Assembly: GCF_004214935.1 (NCBI RefSeq)
Contig: NZ_SFCC01000002.1
Span: 496,001-560,000 of the forward strand
Reading direction: 5' to 3'
From: Amycolatopsis suaedae
Lineage (GTDB): Bacteria; Actinomycetota; Actinomycetes; Mycobacteriales; Pseudonocardiaceae
Length of the DNA stretch: 64,000 bases
The position numbers and the translations under genes were made by a program. This document shows, one piece after another, positions 47,276 through 56,422 of this stretch. Under the pieces are notes generated by a model. It was not told where the DNA came from, did not search any database, and saw only the letters and a list, made by a program, of their open reading frames with translations. The number at the start of each line of letters is the position of its first letter. Within the stretch, counting starts at the first letter, position 1.

Positions 47276-47870
47276 AGGCGCCGTGGCCGCGGTGGGTGGT
47301 GTGCTGTTAGTGGTGACGGCGTGTGGTGGTGGGCAGCCGAAGGCGGCGCCGCTTCCACCTCAGCCGCCTGCGGAGACGCTGCCTGCGTATGGCGCTCCGA
47401 AAGTGGAGCATCCACTCGATGTCGGACCTGTAGAGAAGGTGCCATGCGAGGTGCTTACTCCGGAGCAGGTGGAGTCGCTGAGTGGCTCCTTGCGAAAACC
47501 GCCGTCCACCGAGGAACACGGGGCGGCTGGCCTGGCTTGTGTGTGGGTCTTCGAGCAATCGGGCTCTATCACAGTGGGTCCGAACATGAATAACGTCGTT
47601 AAGGGATTGAGCACCATATATGAGGCACGTGAACGGGGGCAATTGGAGGTGTTCCGGCCGCTGGAGCCGATCCGCGGTTACCCGGCCGTGCATTTTGCTC
47701 AGGTGAAGCCGGCTGAGGGTAGCTGCGATATCGCCATCGGGATCAGTGATGATCGCCAGTATCTCGTCGGGACCAGCCTGAGCGCGCGGAATCCGCACCG
47801 GAGTGATCCGTGTGGATTGGCTGTCAGAGCCGGAGAAATGATCGTGGAACACCTGAAGGGGAGACAGTGA
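47268..47870 (+). CDS. DUF3558 lipoprotein
   Basis: A 200-residue lipoprotein with signal ending VVTACGGG. The mature domain has VEKVPCEVLTPEQVESL and GLACVWVF, the Cys-bearing blocks of DUF3558, and a late Cys pair (GSCDIAIG, SDPCGLAV). Found with ESX accessory genes; possibly a surface-exposed component. ATG at 47268 overlaps the PE-like stop, and its own stop overlaps the PPE-like start by one base. Confidence 0.83.
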   Translation: MRRGAVAAVGGVLLVVTACGGGQPKAAPLPPQPPAETLPAYGAPKVEHPLDVGPVEKVPCEVLTPEQVESLSGSLRKPPSTEEHGAAGLACVWVFEQSGSITVGPNMNNVVKGLSTIYEARERGQLEVFRPLEPIRGYPAVHFAQVKPAEGSCDIAIGISDDRQYLVGTSLSARNPHRSDPCGLAVRAGEMIVEHLKGRQ

Positions 47871-49096
47871 TGTCCGGGTACAGCGGGGCTGAGATCTACA
47901 GACGCATGAACGCCATGCCGACGACAACGGAGAAGTTGGACGCAGCCCAGGTGGCATCTCATGAACTCGAGGTCATGCACCAGAACGTCGCCACCGCACT
48001 CGGGGAGGGGCAGCGGGCACTGAGCGAGTTCTGGAAGGGCGGCGGCGCACAGAGTGCCTCGGCCGGGCTGAACCCGCTGGTGCAGGCCAACCACACCGCC
48101 GCCCAGAACATGCAGCAGGCCCGCCAGTCCATGTTCGAGCAGAACCAGGTGTTCCACGAGCGCCGCGGCAGCCTGTCCGCCATCTCCTCCGAGCGCCCCG
48201 ATGACAGCGGCCTCGACGACATGATCTCCATCGGCGCCAGCGACGACGAGGTCGCCGCCGCGCAGTGGGACACCGACAACCGCAACAACATGGCCCAGTA
48301 CGAGGCGTACTTCAACGCCACCGAGGCCAACCGTCCCAAGCTCGCCCCGGACTACGGCCCGGTAGCCGCGACGCCGACCGCGGCACCGCCGGACGCCCAT
48401 GGGCCCGGCTCGAAGGTGGACGGCGGACGCCTTGACGGGTTCGACGCACCCTCCGGCCGCGGCGGCAACGACGACACCCACGCGGCCGGGTTCACCGACC
48501 CCGGCGGCGGCCGCCCGCAGACCCCGCCACCAGCGGCGCCTCCCCCACCGCAGGCTCCACCGCCGCCCGTTGCCGGCCCGCCGCAAGGGCCGTTGCCAGG
48601 CACCGGCCCGTCGAACGCCCAGCCGAAGCCAGGACCGCGCCCGCAGACGCCCCGGCCAGGGCCGATGCCACCCGGCGGCGGGCTCGCCCAAGGCCCCAGG
48701 CCGGGCGGCTTCGGACCGCGTCCGGGCGGGACCGCCGGGTTCGGCCCGGGCGGGTCCCGGGGGCCCGGATTCGGCCCCGGAGGAGGTGCTCCCCGCGGAC
48801 CCGGCGGCTTCGGCCCGACCGGCAGCGTCCCCAGCCAGCCGGGCGCCGGCCGGCTGACCGGCGGCGGCCTGCCGGGCGAGGCCGTCCGCGGGGGACCTGC
48901 CGCCGCCCAGGCTGGCGGCCGCGGCACACCCGGCATGTCCGGCATGGCACCCGGTGCGGCGGGTGCGGGCCGGGGACAAGGCGCGGAGGACGAGGAACAC
49001 CAGCGCAAGACCGTCTTCGTGCCCGACGATCCGGAGGGCCTGTTCGGCGGCCTCCCCGACGGCGAACGCCCGACACCCCCGACGATCGGCGCCTAG
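47870..49096 (+). CDS. PPE-like type VII secretion substrate with Pro/Gly-rich tail
   Basis: A 408-residue protein. Residues 1-160 are helical with FWKGGGAQSA near residue 60, equivalent to the WXG turn of PPE/WXG100 proteins. Residues 165-375 are low-complexity Pro/Gly/Ala with many PGP and GPG repeats. The last 30 residues are folded-looking and acidic (KTVFVPDDPEGLFGGL). This layout recurs in PPE-domain proteins of Pseudonocardiaceae next to EspG. ATG at 47870 has GGGGAG upstream. The repeat-rich stretch is very GC-rich, unlike the upstream genes. Confidence 0.78.
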   Translation: MSGYSGAEIYRRMNAMPTTTEKLDAAQVASHELEVMHQNVATALGEGQRALSEFWKGGGAQSASAGLNPLVQANHTAAQNMQQARQSMFEQNQVFHERRGSLSAISSERPDDSGLDDMISIGASDDEVAAAQWDTDNRNNMAQYEAYFNATEANRPKLAPDYGPVAATPTAAPPDAHGPGSKVDGGRLDGFDAPSGRGGNDDTHAAGFTDPGGGRPQTPPPAAPPPPQAPPPPVAGPPQGPLPGTGPSNAQPKPGPRPQTPRPGPMPPGGGLAQGPRPGGFGPRPGGTAGFGPGGSRGPGFGPGGGAPRGPGGFGPTGSVPSQPGAGRLTGGGLPGEAVRGGPAAAQAGGRGTPGMSGMAPGAAGAGRGQGAEDEEHQRKTVFVPDDPEGLFGGLPDGERPTPPTIGA

Positions 49097-49098
49097 TG

Positions 49099-49839
49099 AT
49101 GCGCGACGAGATCACACTCAGCCTGACCACGTACAAGCACCTGCTGGACCGGCTCAACCTCGGCGAGCCGCATCCGACGCTGGTCGGCGGCGAGCGCTGG
49201 TATCCGCCGGACGAGCGGGCCGGGCTGCGCGCGGCCGCCGACGCCGAGCTGGACCGGCTCGGCCTGCTGCGTGGTGGACGGCTGGACGACGGGTTCCTGG
49301 AGACCCTGCACCTGCTCCAGCGTCCGTCCGTCGAGTACTACACCTGGGCGAAGTTTGCCGACGGCCACACCGCGACGGTGCGCACGGCAGGCAACGGGTG
49401 CACGGCCGTCGTCGCCGTCGCCAACCAGCACACCCTGCACCTGAGCCCGTCGCAGCCGGACACGCTGGCAGCCGACCTGGTCGAGCGGCTCCCCGAAGCG
49501 CCGCCCGCGGCCGGGCTCAGCTCGACGTCGTGCTCCGAGGCCGACTACGAGGCGCTGCTCGCCGGCGCCTCGGTTCCACCGGGGAGCAGCGCGACCAGCG
49601 CCAAGTACATCCTGCGCTGGATGCGACTGCCCCGGCAGCACGGCGGCAGGCTGTACGCGGCCGTCCGCGGTGCGGCAGGACGCAGGCGCACGATGAAACC
49701 GCCGTTCTGGATCGACGTCGAGGCCGGGCGCTTCCTGCTCAGCCTCGACGCCACCGGCTGGCTGAGCATCGCCGCGGCAGGCACGCGGGAAGTCGCCGCG
49801 CGCCTTGAGGCGCTGGCGGCGGGCCTACACGGCCGGTGA
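49099..49839 (+). CDS. espG: ESX secretion-associated chaperone EspG
   Basis: A 246-residue EspG-family protein. In mycobacteria EspG is a cytosolic chaperone that binds the tip of the PPE partner in a PE-PPE pair and keeps it soluble until export. Visible features: the N-terminal LTTYKHLLDRLNLGEPHPTL, WYPPDERAGL, and the late beta-sheet core FWIDVEAGRFLLSLDATGWLSI. ATG at 49099 is used; a GTG at 49096 overlapping the upstream stop is an alternative. Position after the PPE-like gene supports the role. Confidence 0.86.
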   Translation: MRDEITLSLTTYKHLLDRLNLGEPHPTLVGGERWYPPDERAGLRAAADAELDRLGLLRGGRLDDGFLETLHLLQRPSVEYYTWAKFADGHTATVRTAGNGCTAVVAVANQHTLHLSPSQPDTLAADLVERLPEAPPAAGLSSTSCSEADYEALLAGASVPPGSSATSAKYILRWMRLPRQHGGRLYAAVRGAAGRRRTMKPPFWIDVEAGRFLLSLDATGWLSIAAAGTREVAARLEALAAGLHGR

Positions 49840-50415
49840 ACCCCAGCGGTCGGTGAACGCGAACTCCGCCAGCGGGATACGGCTGCGCGGCGCCCGCTCC
49901 CGCTCGATCCGCCAGTCCTCGCCGAGCACCTCGGGGTCGGCCAGCGTGCCGACGGCGATCGCCACCAGGGGTTCGGCGTCGTCGGGCAGTTCGAACTCGC
50001 GGCGCACCGCGAGCGGGTCGAACCCGGCCATCTGGTGGACGACCAGCCCTTCCGCGACGGCCTGCAGGGCCAGGTTCTGGCTGGCCAGCCCCAGCCCGTA
50101 CTCGGCGTAGGGCACGTCGCCCTTCTCGTTGCGGGTCACCGCGACGCCGATGAGCAACGCCCCGGCCCGGTGCGCCCACGCCTTGTTGCCGTCGTTGAGC
50201 GTGCCGAGGATGCGGTCGAAGCTGGCCTCGCCACGGCGGCCGACGAGGTAGCGGGCCGGCTGGGTGTTGCCGTACGAGGCCGCCCACCTGGCCGCTTCCA
50301 GTAGCGCGACCAGCTGCTCGGGCCGCACCTCGGCGGTCTCGTCCAGGGCTCGCGGACTCCACCGCTGCGCCATCAGTGGGTGGATCGGTGTCTGGGTCTC
50401 GGCACGCTTGCTCAC
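49825..50415 (-). CDS. Nitroreductase-family flavoprotein
   Basis: A 196-residue FMN-dependent oxidoreductase. Signature blocks are QRWSPRALDETAEV, AARWAASYGNTQPARYLV near residue 45 (flavin contact), GLASQNLALQAVAEGLVVHQM, and the C-terminal region with PLVAIAVGTLADPE. Substrate unknown. GTG at 50415 has TAGCGT 6 bases upstream and no ribosome site. Its end overlaps espG by 15 bases. Confidence 0.87.
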   Translation of the reverse strand: MSKRAETQTPIHPLMAQRWSPRALDETAEVRPEQLVALLEAARWAASYGNTQPARYLVGRRGEASFDRILGTLNDGNKAWAHRAGALLIGVAVTRNEKGDVPYAEYGLGLASQNLALQAVAEGLVVHQMAGFDPLAVRREFELPDDAEPLVAIAVGTLADPEVLGEDWRIERERAPRSRIPLAEFAFTDRWGSPAV

Positions 50416-50560
50416 CCCCCGACGCTAACTCCTGGGAAGTGGCCGGGGCCACACAGGACGGACGACGCGAAACGCCCGCCCGGTAGAGTCCTGGTCAAGT
50501 GGGACGCGGAGGCTCCCCGAACGGGGCGAGCCGGCCCGCTGTCGGCGAGGAGGTTCGGGC

Positions 50561-51826
50561 GTGGCGCTCGTGGTCCAGAAATACGGTGGTTCCTCACTGG
50601 AGAGCGCTGACCGGATCAAGCGCGTGGCCGAGCGGATCGTCGCCACCAAGAAGGCCGGCAACGACGTCGTGGTGGTCTGCTCGGCCATGGGAGACACCAC
50701 CGACGAGCTGCTCGACCTCGCTCAGCAGGTCAACCCGGTGCCCCCGGAACGCGAGATGGACATGCTGCTCACCGCGGGCGAGCGCATCTCGAACGCGCTG
50801 GTGGCGATGGCGATCTCCGCGCAGGGTGCGCAGGCCTGGTCGTTCACCGGCTCGCAGGCCGGTGTCGTGACGACGTCGGTGCATGGCAACGCGCGCATCA
50901 TCGACGTCACGCCGAGCCGGGTCACCGAAGCACTCGAGCAGGGTTACGTGGCGCTGGTCGCCGGCTTCCAGGGTGTCTCGCAGGACACCAAGGACATCAC
51001 CACCCTCGGCCGCGGCGGGTCGGACACCACGGCCGTCGCCCTGGCGGCGGCACTCGGCGCCGACGCCTGCGAGATCTATTCCGATGTGGACGGTGTCTAC
51101 ACGGCGGACCCGCGCATCGTCCCGGACGCGCGCAAGCTCGACACCGTCCCGTACGAGGAGATGCTGGAGCTGGCCGCGAGCGGGTCGAAGATCTTGCACC
51201 TGCGGTCGGTCGAGTACGCCCGCCGCTACGGCGTGCCCATCCGGGTCCGTTCTTCCTACAGCGACAAGCCGGGCACGACGGTGGCCGGATCTATCGAGGA
51301 GATCCCCGTGGAACAAGCGTTGATCACCGGTGTGGCCCACGACCGCTCCGAGGCCAAGATCACCGTCACCGGCGTGCCGGACCACGCCGGCGCCGCCGCC
51401 CGCATCTTCCGGGTGGTCGCCGACGCGGAGATCGACATCGACATGGTGCTGCAGAACATCTCCAGCACCACCTCCGGCCGCACCGACATCACGTTCACGC
51501 TGTCGAAGGCCAACGGCCCGAAGGCCGTCAGCGAGCTGGAGAAGATCAAGGCCGAGCTGGACTTCGCCGCCGTGCTCTACGACGACCACGTCGGCAAGGT
51601 CTCGCTGGTCGGCGCCGGCATGCGCTCGCACCCGGGCGTCACGGCGACGTTCTGCGAGGCGCTGGCCAAGGTGGGCGTGAACATCGAGATCATCAACACC
51701 TCGGAGATCCGGATCTCCGTTCTCATCCGGGACGCGCAGCTCGACGACGCGGTGCGCGCGATTCACGATGCATTCGAACTCGGCGGTGACGAAGAAGCCG
51801 TCGTCTACGCGGGAAGTGGTCGGTAG
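50561..51826 (+). CDS. lysC: Aspartate kinase, alpha subunit
   Basis: A 421-residue enzyme that phosphorylates aspartate at the head of the Lys/Thr/Met/diaminopimelate pathway. The catalytic motif [20 protein letters not shown] is at the start, [16 protein letters not shown] binds substrate, and two ACT domains from about residue 265 bind Lys and Thr. The length equals that of Corynebacterium aspartokinase. GTG at 50561 has GAGGAGG 7 bases upstream. The asd gene follows immediately. Confidence 0.97.
   Translation: MALVVQKYGGSSLESADRIKRVAERIVATKKAGNDVVVVCSAMGDTTDELLDLAQQVNPVPPEREMDMLLTAGERISNALVAMAISAQGAQAWSFTGSQAGVVTTSVHGNARIIDVTPSRVTEALEQGYVALVAGFQGVSQDTKDITTLGRGGSDTTAVALAAALGADACEIYSDVDGVYTADPRIVPDARKLDTVPYEEMLELAASGSKILHLRSVEYARRYGVPIRVRSSYSDKPGTTVAGSIEEIPVEQALITGVAHDRSEAKITVTGVPDHAGAAARIFRVVADAEIDIDMVLQNISSTTSGRTDITFTLSKANGPKAVSELEKIKAELDFAAVLYDDHVGKVSLVGAGMRSHPGVTATFCEALAKVGVNIEIINTSEIRISVLIRDAQLDDAVRAIHDAFELGGDEEAVVYAGSGR
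51308..51826 (+). CDS. Aspartate kinase beta subunit, internal start within lysC
   Basis: An in-frame GTG at codon 250 of lysC is preceded by GAGGAG 6 bases upstream. Initiation there gives a 172-residue protein consisting of the two ACT regulatory domains, exactly the size of the beta subunit made from an internal start in Corynebacterium glutamicum lysC. Alpha-2 beta-2 enzymes depend on this second product for feedback control. Confidence 0.7.
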   Translation: MEQALITGVAHDRSEAKITVTGVPDHAGAAARIFRVVADAEIDIDMVLQNISSTTSGRTDITFTLSKANGPKAVSELEKIKAELDFAAVLYDDHVGKVSLVGAGMRSHPGVTATFCEALAKVGVNIEIINTSEIRISVLIRDAQLDDAVRAIHDAFELGGDEEAVVYAGSGR

Positions 51827-51828
51827 CA

Positions 51829-52893
51829 GTGGCTCCTGTACTTGCGCTCGTTGGTGCGACCGGCGCGGTCGGCACCGTCATGATCGACATCATCAACGCG
51901 CGGGAATCCGTGCCGTGGGGTGAGATCCGGCTGATCGCGTCGGCTCGCTCGGCCGGCAAGAAGATCACCGTGCGCGGCGAGGAGCTCACCGTCGTGGCCC
52001 TGTCGCCGGAGGCGTTCGACGGCGTCGACATCGCCATGTTCGACGTCCCCGACGAGATCTCCGCCGAGTGGGCGCCGATCGCAGCCGAGCGTGGCGCGGT
52101 CGCCGTCGACAACTCCGGCGCGTTCCGGATGGACGACGACGTGCCGCTGGTCGTGCCCGAGGTCAACGCGGACAAGGTCGCCGAACGTCCGCGCGGGATC
52201 ATCTCGAACCCGAACTGCACGACGCTGTCGATGATGGCGGCGCTCGGCGCGCTGCACCACGAGTTCGGCCTGCGTGAGCTGGTCGTCGCGTCGTACCAGG
52301 CCGTTTCCGGCGCCGGCAAGGAAGGCGTCGACCAGCTCTACGCCGAGCTGTCCGCGGTGGCCGGCAAGGAGGTCGGCGTCCGGGCCGGTGACGTCCGCGA
52401 CGCCATCACCGCGGCCGGAGTGTCCATCGAGGACTCTCCGTTCCCCGCCCCGCTCGCGCTGAACGTGGTGCCCTCGGCCGGTTCGTACAAGGGCGACGGC
52501 TGGTACTCCGAGGAGCTGAAGGTCCGCAACGAGTCCCGCAAGATCCTCGGCATCCCGGACCTGAAGGTGTCCGCCACCTGTGTGCGTGTCCCGGTGGTCA
52601 CCACGCACTCGCTGGCCGTGCACGCCACGTTCGAGCGGGAGGTCACCGTCGAAGAGGCGCACAAGGTGTTCGCCGCGCAGCCGTCGCTGGTGCTGCAGGA
52701 CGACCCGGCCAACGGCGTGTTCCCGACGCCGGCCGACGTCGTCGGCGAGGAGCCGACCTACGTGGGCAGGGTCCGCCAGGCGCTGGACTTCCCGAACACG
52801 CTGGACTTCTTCGTCTGCGGCGACAACCTGCGCAAGGGCGCGGCACTCAACACCTACGAGATCGCCGAGAAACTCGCCCCGGAGTTCTCCTAA
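51829..52893 (+). CDS. asd: Aspartate-semialdehyde dehydrogenase
   Basis: A 354-residue enzyme that reduces aspartyl phosphate with NADPH. The dinucleotide loop is LVGATGAVG at 8-16, the catalytic Cys130 lies in SNPNCTT, and [15 protein letters not shown] and CVRVPVV follow as expected. GTG at 51829 is 2 bases after the lysC stop, so the two genes are co-transcribed. The stop overlaps the converging gene by 4 bases. Confidence 0.97.
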   Translation: MAPVLALVGATGAVGTVMIDIINARESVPWGEIRLIASARSAGKKITVRGEELTVVALSPEAFDGVDIAMFDVPDEISAEWAPIAAERGAVAVDNSGAFRMDDDVPLVVPEVNADKVAERPRGIISNPNCTTLSMMAALGALHHEFGLRELVVASYQAVSGAGKEGVDQLYAELSAVAGKEVGVRAGDVRDAITAAGVSIEDSPFPAPLALNVVPSAGSYKGDGWYSEELKVRNESRKILGIPDLKVSATCVRVPVVTTHSLAVHATFEREVTVEEAHKVFAAQPSLVLQDDPANGVFPTPADVVGEEPTYVGRVRQALDFPNTLDFFVCGDNLRKGAALNTYEIAEKLAPEFS

Positions 52894-53975
52894 CGGGAAG
52901 GGCGGCGCGCCTTCTTGCACGCGTCCCACCGCGTGGTGAGGAACTTCAGCCGGGCGTCCGTGGAGTAGCTCCACGCCCAGCTGTCGGCGCGCCGCCCGAG
53001 CAGGCGGAACTGCTCGACGGCCTCGTCGTGCCTGCCCGCTCCGGTCAGACCGAGGGCGGCGATGCTGCGGTCGTGGTGCTCGTGGATGCTGCCCGCGCCG
53101 GCACCGGCCAGCCAGTCAAGCAGGTTGTCCAGTGCGAGACGTGCCCTGCGGGACCGCCAGATCGGCTTCTCCTCGCGGATGACGTACTCGTAGCAGGCCT
53201 GCACGGGCAGGCTCGACAGCGACGGGTCCTTGGCGGCGGACGCCTCGGCGAAGTCGAACATCCGCTCGTGGGTGCCCGCCCACTTGTCACACCAGTACTG
53301 CAGCGCCTGGTCGTGGCCGTACCGGTGCAGCGGCGCCCTGGCGAGCAACCCGGCCCAGATGCGGCGGAACCGGTCGTGGCTCATCTGCTGGCCGCGGGCG
53401 AGGGTGACCATGGTCCACCACGGCGTCGGGTCGTCCGGTGCGGCGTCGATCGCCTGGGTGGTCGCCTCCTCCGCGGCGTCCAGCGTGCGGAAGAACCCCG
53501 CGAACTGCTCGGCCGACGTCTGGCGGGCCAGCCGCGCGCCACGCAGCTTCCAGGCCAGGGTCACCAGCATCCTGGCGTGGACGGTCGCCGCGTGCGGATC
53601 GCCGGGCCGGGCGGCGCGCCAGGTCTCCAGCCAGTCGACGTCGACCGCCACGTCCGCCAGCGTCTCGACGTCGACGGCCCGGCGTTCCCAGTCGGCGCCG
53701 TGCCCGGCGAGCAGGGCGGCGGCAGGTTCCCACTGGCTCTTTCGCGCGGCGGCGACGACTTCGGCCAGCCGGGGATCGCGCGGCGGCACGTCGGCGGTGA
53801 TGTCGTCGTCCGGCGGAAGGCCCCAGCGGGCCGGGTCGACCGGCTTCATCGCCAGGCGCAGCGCGTCCTCGTCGGTCATGGTGTCGCTGAACTCGGCCGC
53901 GGAGATCCCGCGTCTGCGGGCCTCACGCGACATGCGGTACAGGATCCGGATGTCACGAGGAGTGAACACGACCAT
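52890..53975 (-). CDS. Hypothetical protein, helical TPR-like
   Basis: A 361-residue soluble protein not assigned to a family. It starts [20 protein letters not shown] and the C-terminal 270 residues are Ala/Trp-rich helices of a TPR-like solenoid, with phrases such as [18 protein letters not shown] and the ending WDACKKARR. Divergent from rtcB across 102 bp, but no regulatory site is clear there. Role unknown. Confidence 0.65.
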   Translation of the reverse strand: MVVFTPRDIRILYRMSREARRRGISAAEFSDTMTDEDALRLAMKPVDPARWGLPPDDDITADVPPRDPRLAEVVAAARKSQWEPAAALLAGHGADWERRAVDVETLADVAVDVDWLETWRAARPGDPHAATVHARMLVTLAWKLRGARLARQTSAEQFAGFFRTLDAAEEATTQAIDAAPDDPTPWWTMVTLARGQQMSHDRFRRIWAGLLARAPLHRYGHDQALQYWCDKWAGTHERMFDFAEASAAKDPSLSSLPVQACYEYVIREEKPIWRSRRARLALDNLLDWLAGAGAGSIHEHHDRSIAALGLTGAGRHDEAVEQFRLLGRRADSWAWSYSTDARLKFLTTRWDACKKARRPSR

Positions 53976-54077
53976 GATTCGTCGCGGGAGGCGAAAGCGT
54001 TACGGGAGGAAAATCGGTGGTGTGAGCGCCGGTCGTCACGCGATCGTGTGAGTCCGACAACGAGATGGGGAGGAATC

Positions 54078-55268
54078 ATGCACACCGCGGTGGACGGCGC
54101 CCGGGTACCGATCCGGATGTGGGCAGACCCGCAGTCCGTCGAGGACCAGGCGATGCGTCAGCTGCACAACGTGGCCAACCTGCCCTGGGTGCACGGCGTC
54201 GCCGTGATGCCCGACGTCCACTACGGAAAGGGCGCGACGGTCGGCAGCGTCATCGCCATGCGCGACGCGGTGTCGCCCGCCGCGGTCGGTGTCGACATCG
54301 GCTGCGGGATGAGCGCGGTGCGGACGTCGCTGACCGCGTCGGACCTGCCCGACGACCTCGGCAAGCTGCGCAAGCGGATCGAGTCGGCCGTGCCGGTCGG
54401 CTTCGGCCTGCACCGCACGCCGGTGAACCCGGCGAAGGTGCACGGGGTCGGCGGCTGGGACGCGTTCTGGAAGGCGTTCGGCGATCTGCACGAGGGTGTC
54501 CAGGACCTGCACGACCGGGCGGCCCGGCAGATCGGCAGCCTCGGCGGTGGCAACCACTTCATCGAGGTGTGCCTCGAACAGGGCGGGCCGGACGAGGGCC
54601 GGGTGTGGCTGATGCTGCACTCCGGGTCGCGCAACATCGGCAAGGAGCTGGCCGAGCGGCACATGGCCGTCGCCCGCAAGCTGCCGCACAACGCCGACCT
54701 GCCCGACCGCGACCTCGCCGTGTTCGTGGCCGGCACGCCGGAAATGCAGGCGTACCGCCGGGATCTGTTCTGGGCGCAGGACTACGCGGCCCGCAACCGG
54801 GCGACCATGGTCGCGCTGGTCAAGCAGGCCGTGAAGGACACGGTGCCCGGCGTGACCTTCGACGACGTGATCAGCTGCCACCATAACTACGTTGCCGAGG
54901 AGACCTACGACGGCGTGGACCTGCTGGTGACCCGCAAGGGCGCGATCCGGGCGGGTTCGGGCGATCTGGGGATCATCCCGGGCAGCATGGGCACCGGCTC
55001 GTACATCGTGCGGGGGCTGGGTAACGACGCGTCGTTCCAGTCCGCATCGCACGGTGCGGGACGGCGGATGTCGCGGAACAGGGCCAAGAAGATGTTCACC
55101 GCGGACGACCTCGCCGCGCAGACCGCGGGCGTCGAGTGCCGGAAGGACTCGGGCGTGGTCGACGAGATCCCGGCCGCGTACAAGGACATCGACTCGGTCA
55201 TCGCCGCGCAGACCGACCTGGTCGAGGTGGTCGCGCACCTCAAGCAGGTCATCTGCGTGAAGGGCTGA
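54078..55268 (+). CDS. rtcB: RtcB-family RNA ligase
   Basis: A 396-residue Mn/GTP-dependent ligase that joins 2',3'-cyclic phosphate or 3'-phosphate to 5'-OH RNA ends. Metal ligands and active-site residues are all visible: PDVHYGKG, Cys76 in DIGCGM, NHFIE at 159-163, His181 in HSGSRN, His269 in CHHNY, and the guanylylated His325 in SASHGAGR. ATG at 54078 has GGGGAGG upstream. It stands without an archease or RtcA gene in this window. In bacteria it serves RNA repair. Confidence 0.95.
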   Translation: MHTAVDGARVPIRMWADPQSVEDQAMRQLHNVANLPWVHGVAVMPDVHYGKGATVGSVIAMRDAVSPAAVGVDIGCGMSAVRTSLTASDLPDDLGKLRKRIESAVPVGFGLHRTPVNPAKVHGVGGWDAFWKAFGDLHEGVQDLHDRAARQIGSLGGGNHFIEVCLEQGGPDEGRVWLMLHSGSRNIGKELAERHMAVARKLPHNADLPDRDLAVFVAGTPEMQAYRRDLFWAQDYAARNRATMVALVKQAVKDTVPGVTFDDVISCHHNYVAEETYDGVDLLVTRKGAIRAGSGDLGIIPGSMGTGSYIVRGLGNDASFQSASHGAGRRMSRNRAKKMFTADDLAAQTAGVECRKDSGVVDEIPAAYKDIDSVIAAQTDLVEVVAHLKQVICVKG

Positions 55269-55349
55269 GCTGAACGGGGGAATCGGCTTCCTCCCCGGTG
55301 CTCCGGGCCTCGATCATCGAGGTTCGGTCAGCATCGGGGAGGTTGCTGA

Positions 55350-55991
55350 ATGACGGATGACCAGCCCAGGAATCCTGACGGCACATACGCCTCGAAGGGA
55401 AAGCTCTTCGTCGCCGCTGCCGCGGTGGGTGGCGTCGTGGCGGCAGGCGGTGGCGGCGTCGCGGTCACCTCGGGCACGGCGGGCAGTTCCGCCGGGTCGT
55501 CGATCGGGCAGAGCGTGCGCGCCAAGGCCAACACCAGCAAGAAGCACGCCCGCAAGGGCAATGCCGAGGCGGCCTGGCGTCAGCTCGGCATGCGGTCGCT
55601 GCGGCGGCAGGTCAGGCAGGCCGCGAACTGCGCACTCAACTCCTACGGCGAGGTGCGGCAGTTCTTCCTCCGGACGCCGTGCCGGTCGCTGAAGCGGCAG
55701 TTGCTGGTGGTCGGCGACGGTGCGGGCAACAGCATCACCGTTGCGGTCGCGTGGGTCCGGATGCGCGACGCCGCCGCGGCGGGTCGGCTCCGGTCACTGG
55801 CCGACCGGGACGGCACCGGCAATGTCGCCGCTCTCGGTCAGGTGGACGCCGGGCCGTTCACCGGCGAGTACTACGACTCCGACCGCCGCGGCACGACCAC
55901 CGTCATCGCCGAAGCGGCACCCGCCGGCGGCCGCCCGGACGGTGACGCGATGCAGGTGGCCGCCGAAGTCGCGGTGAACCTGCCGCCGTGA
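55350..55991 (+). CDS. Hypothetical membrane-anchored or exported protein
   Basis: A 213-residue protein. A basic N-terminus (NPDGTYASKGK) precedes a Gly/Ala/Val-rich hydrophobic stretch at about 19-40, followed by a basic linker and a mixed domain with CALNSYGEVRQFFLRTPCRSL and LLVVGDGAGNSITVAVAWV. Not recognised. A palindrome CCTCGA-TCA-TCGAGG (55308-55322) lies just upstream. Confidence 0.6.
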   Translation: MTDDQPRNPDGTYASKGKLFVAAAAVGGVVAAGGGGVAVTSGTAGSSAGSSIGQSVRAKANTSKKHARKGNAEAAWRQLGMRSLRRQVRQAANCALNSYGEVRQFFLRTPCRSLKRQLLVVGDGAGNSITVAVAWVRMRDAAAAGRLRSLADRDGTGNVAALGQVDAGPFTGEYYDSDRRGTTTVIAEAAPAGGRPDGDAMQVAAEVAVNLPP

Positions 55992-56044
55992 CGGCGGTTT
56001 TCGCTAGGCTGGTGCCGGAAATGTCTGGGATCAGGTTGGGGACC

Positions 56045-56422
56045 ATGAAGAAACTCGGTGTTGCGCTCGGCGTTGTCCTGTTCGGTGTGGTTCTCGCCGG
56101 CTGTGACCAGGTCAACGAGGCGGTGAACACGGCGAACAAGGTGTCGGACAAGGTGACGGCCTGCTCCGAGGCGGTGGGGCTGGCGAGCTTCGACCCCAAC
56201 CAGGAGGCGGAACAGCTCCAGGCCGACGCCAAGCAGAAGGCGCAGCGCCTGTCCGAGCTGGGCACCCAGGTCAACGACCAGGGTCTGCAGCAGACGCTGA
56301 ACGACATGGCAGCCAGCTACACGCAACTGGCGGAGCAGAAGCTGGACCAGGTCACCAACGTCAGCGAATGGGTCAACAAGGCGACGGAGAACCTGAACAG
56401 GCTGCGTCAGGCCTGCCTCTAG
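56045..56422 (+). CDS. Small helical lipoprotein
   Basis: A 125-residue lipoprotein with lipobox VLAGC. The mature part is charged and helical, with heptad-like stretches (NQEAEQLQADAKQKAQRLSE) suggesting a coiled coil, and one Cys pair. Not recognised. ATG at 56045 is preferred to a GTG at 55988 that would overlap the preceding gene. The stop overlaps the converging transporter by 4 bases. Confidence 0.7.
   Translation: MKKLGVALGVVLFGVVLAGCDQVNEAVNTANKVSDKVTACSEAVGLASFDPNQEAEQLQADAKQKAQRLSELGTQVNDQGLQQTLNDMAASYTQLAEQKLDQVTNVSEWVNKATENLNRLRQACL

Noticed and set aside
48480-48960. CCG/GGC-rich repeats in the PPE-like gene as a CRISPR-like or satellite array
   Set aside because: The repeats are codon-phased Pro/Gly codons of irregular length within one open frame and have no spacers.
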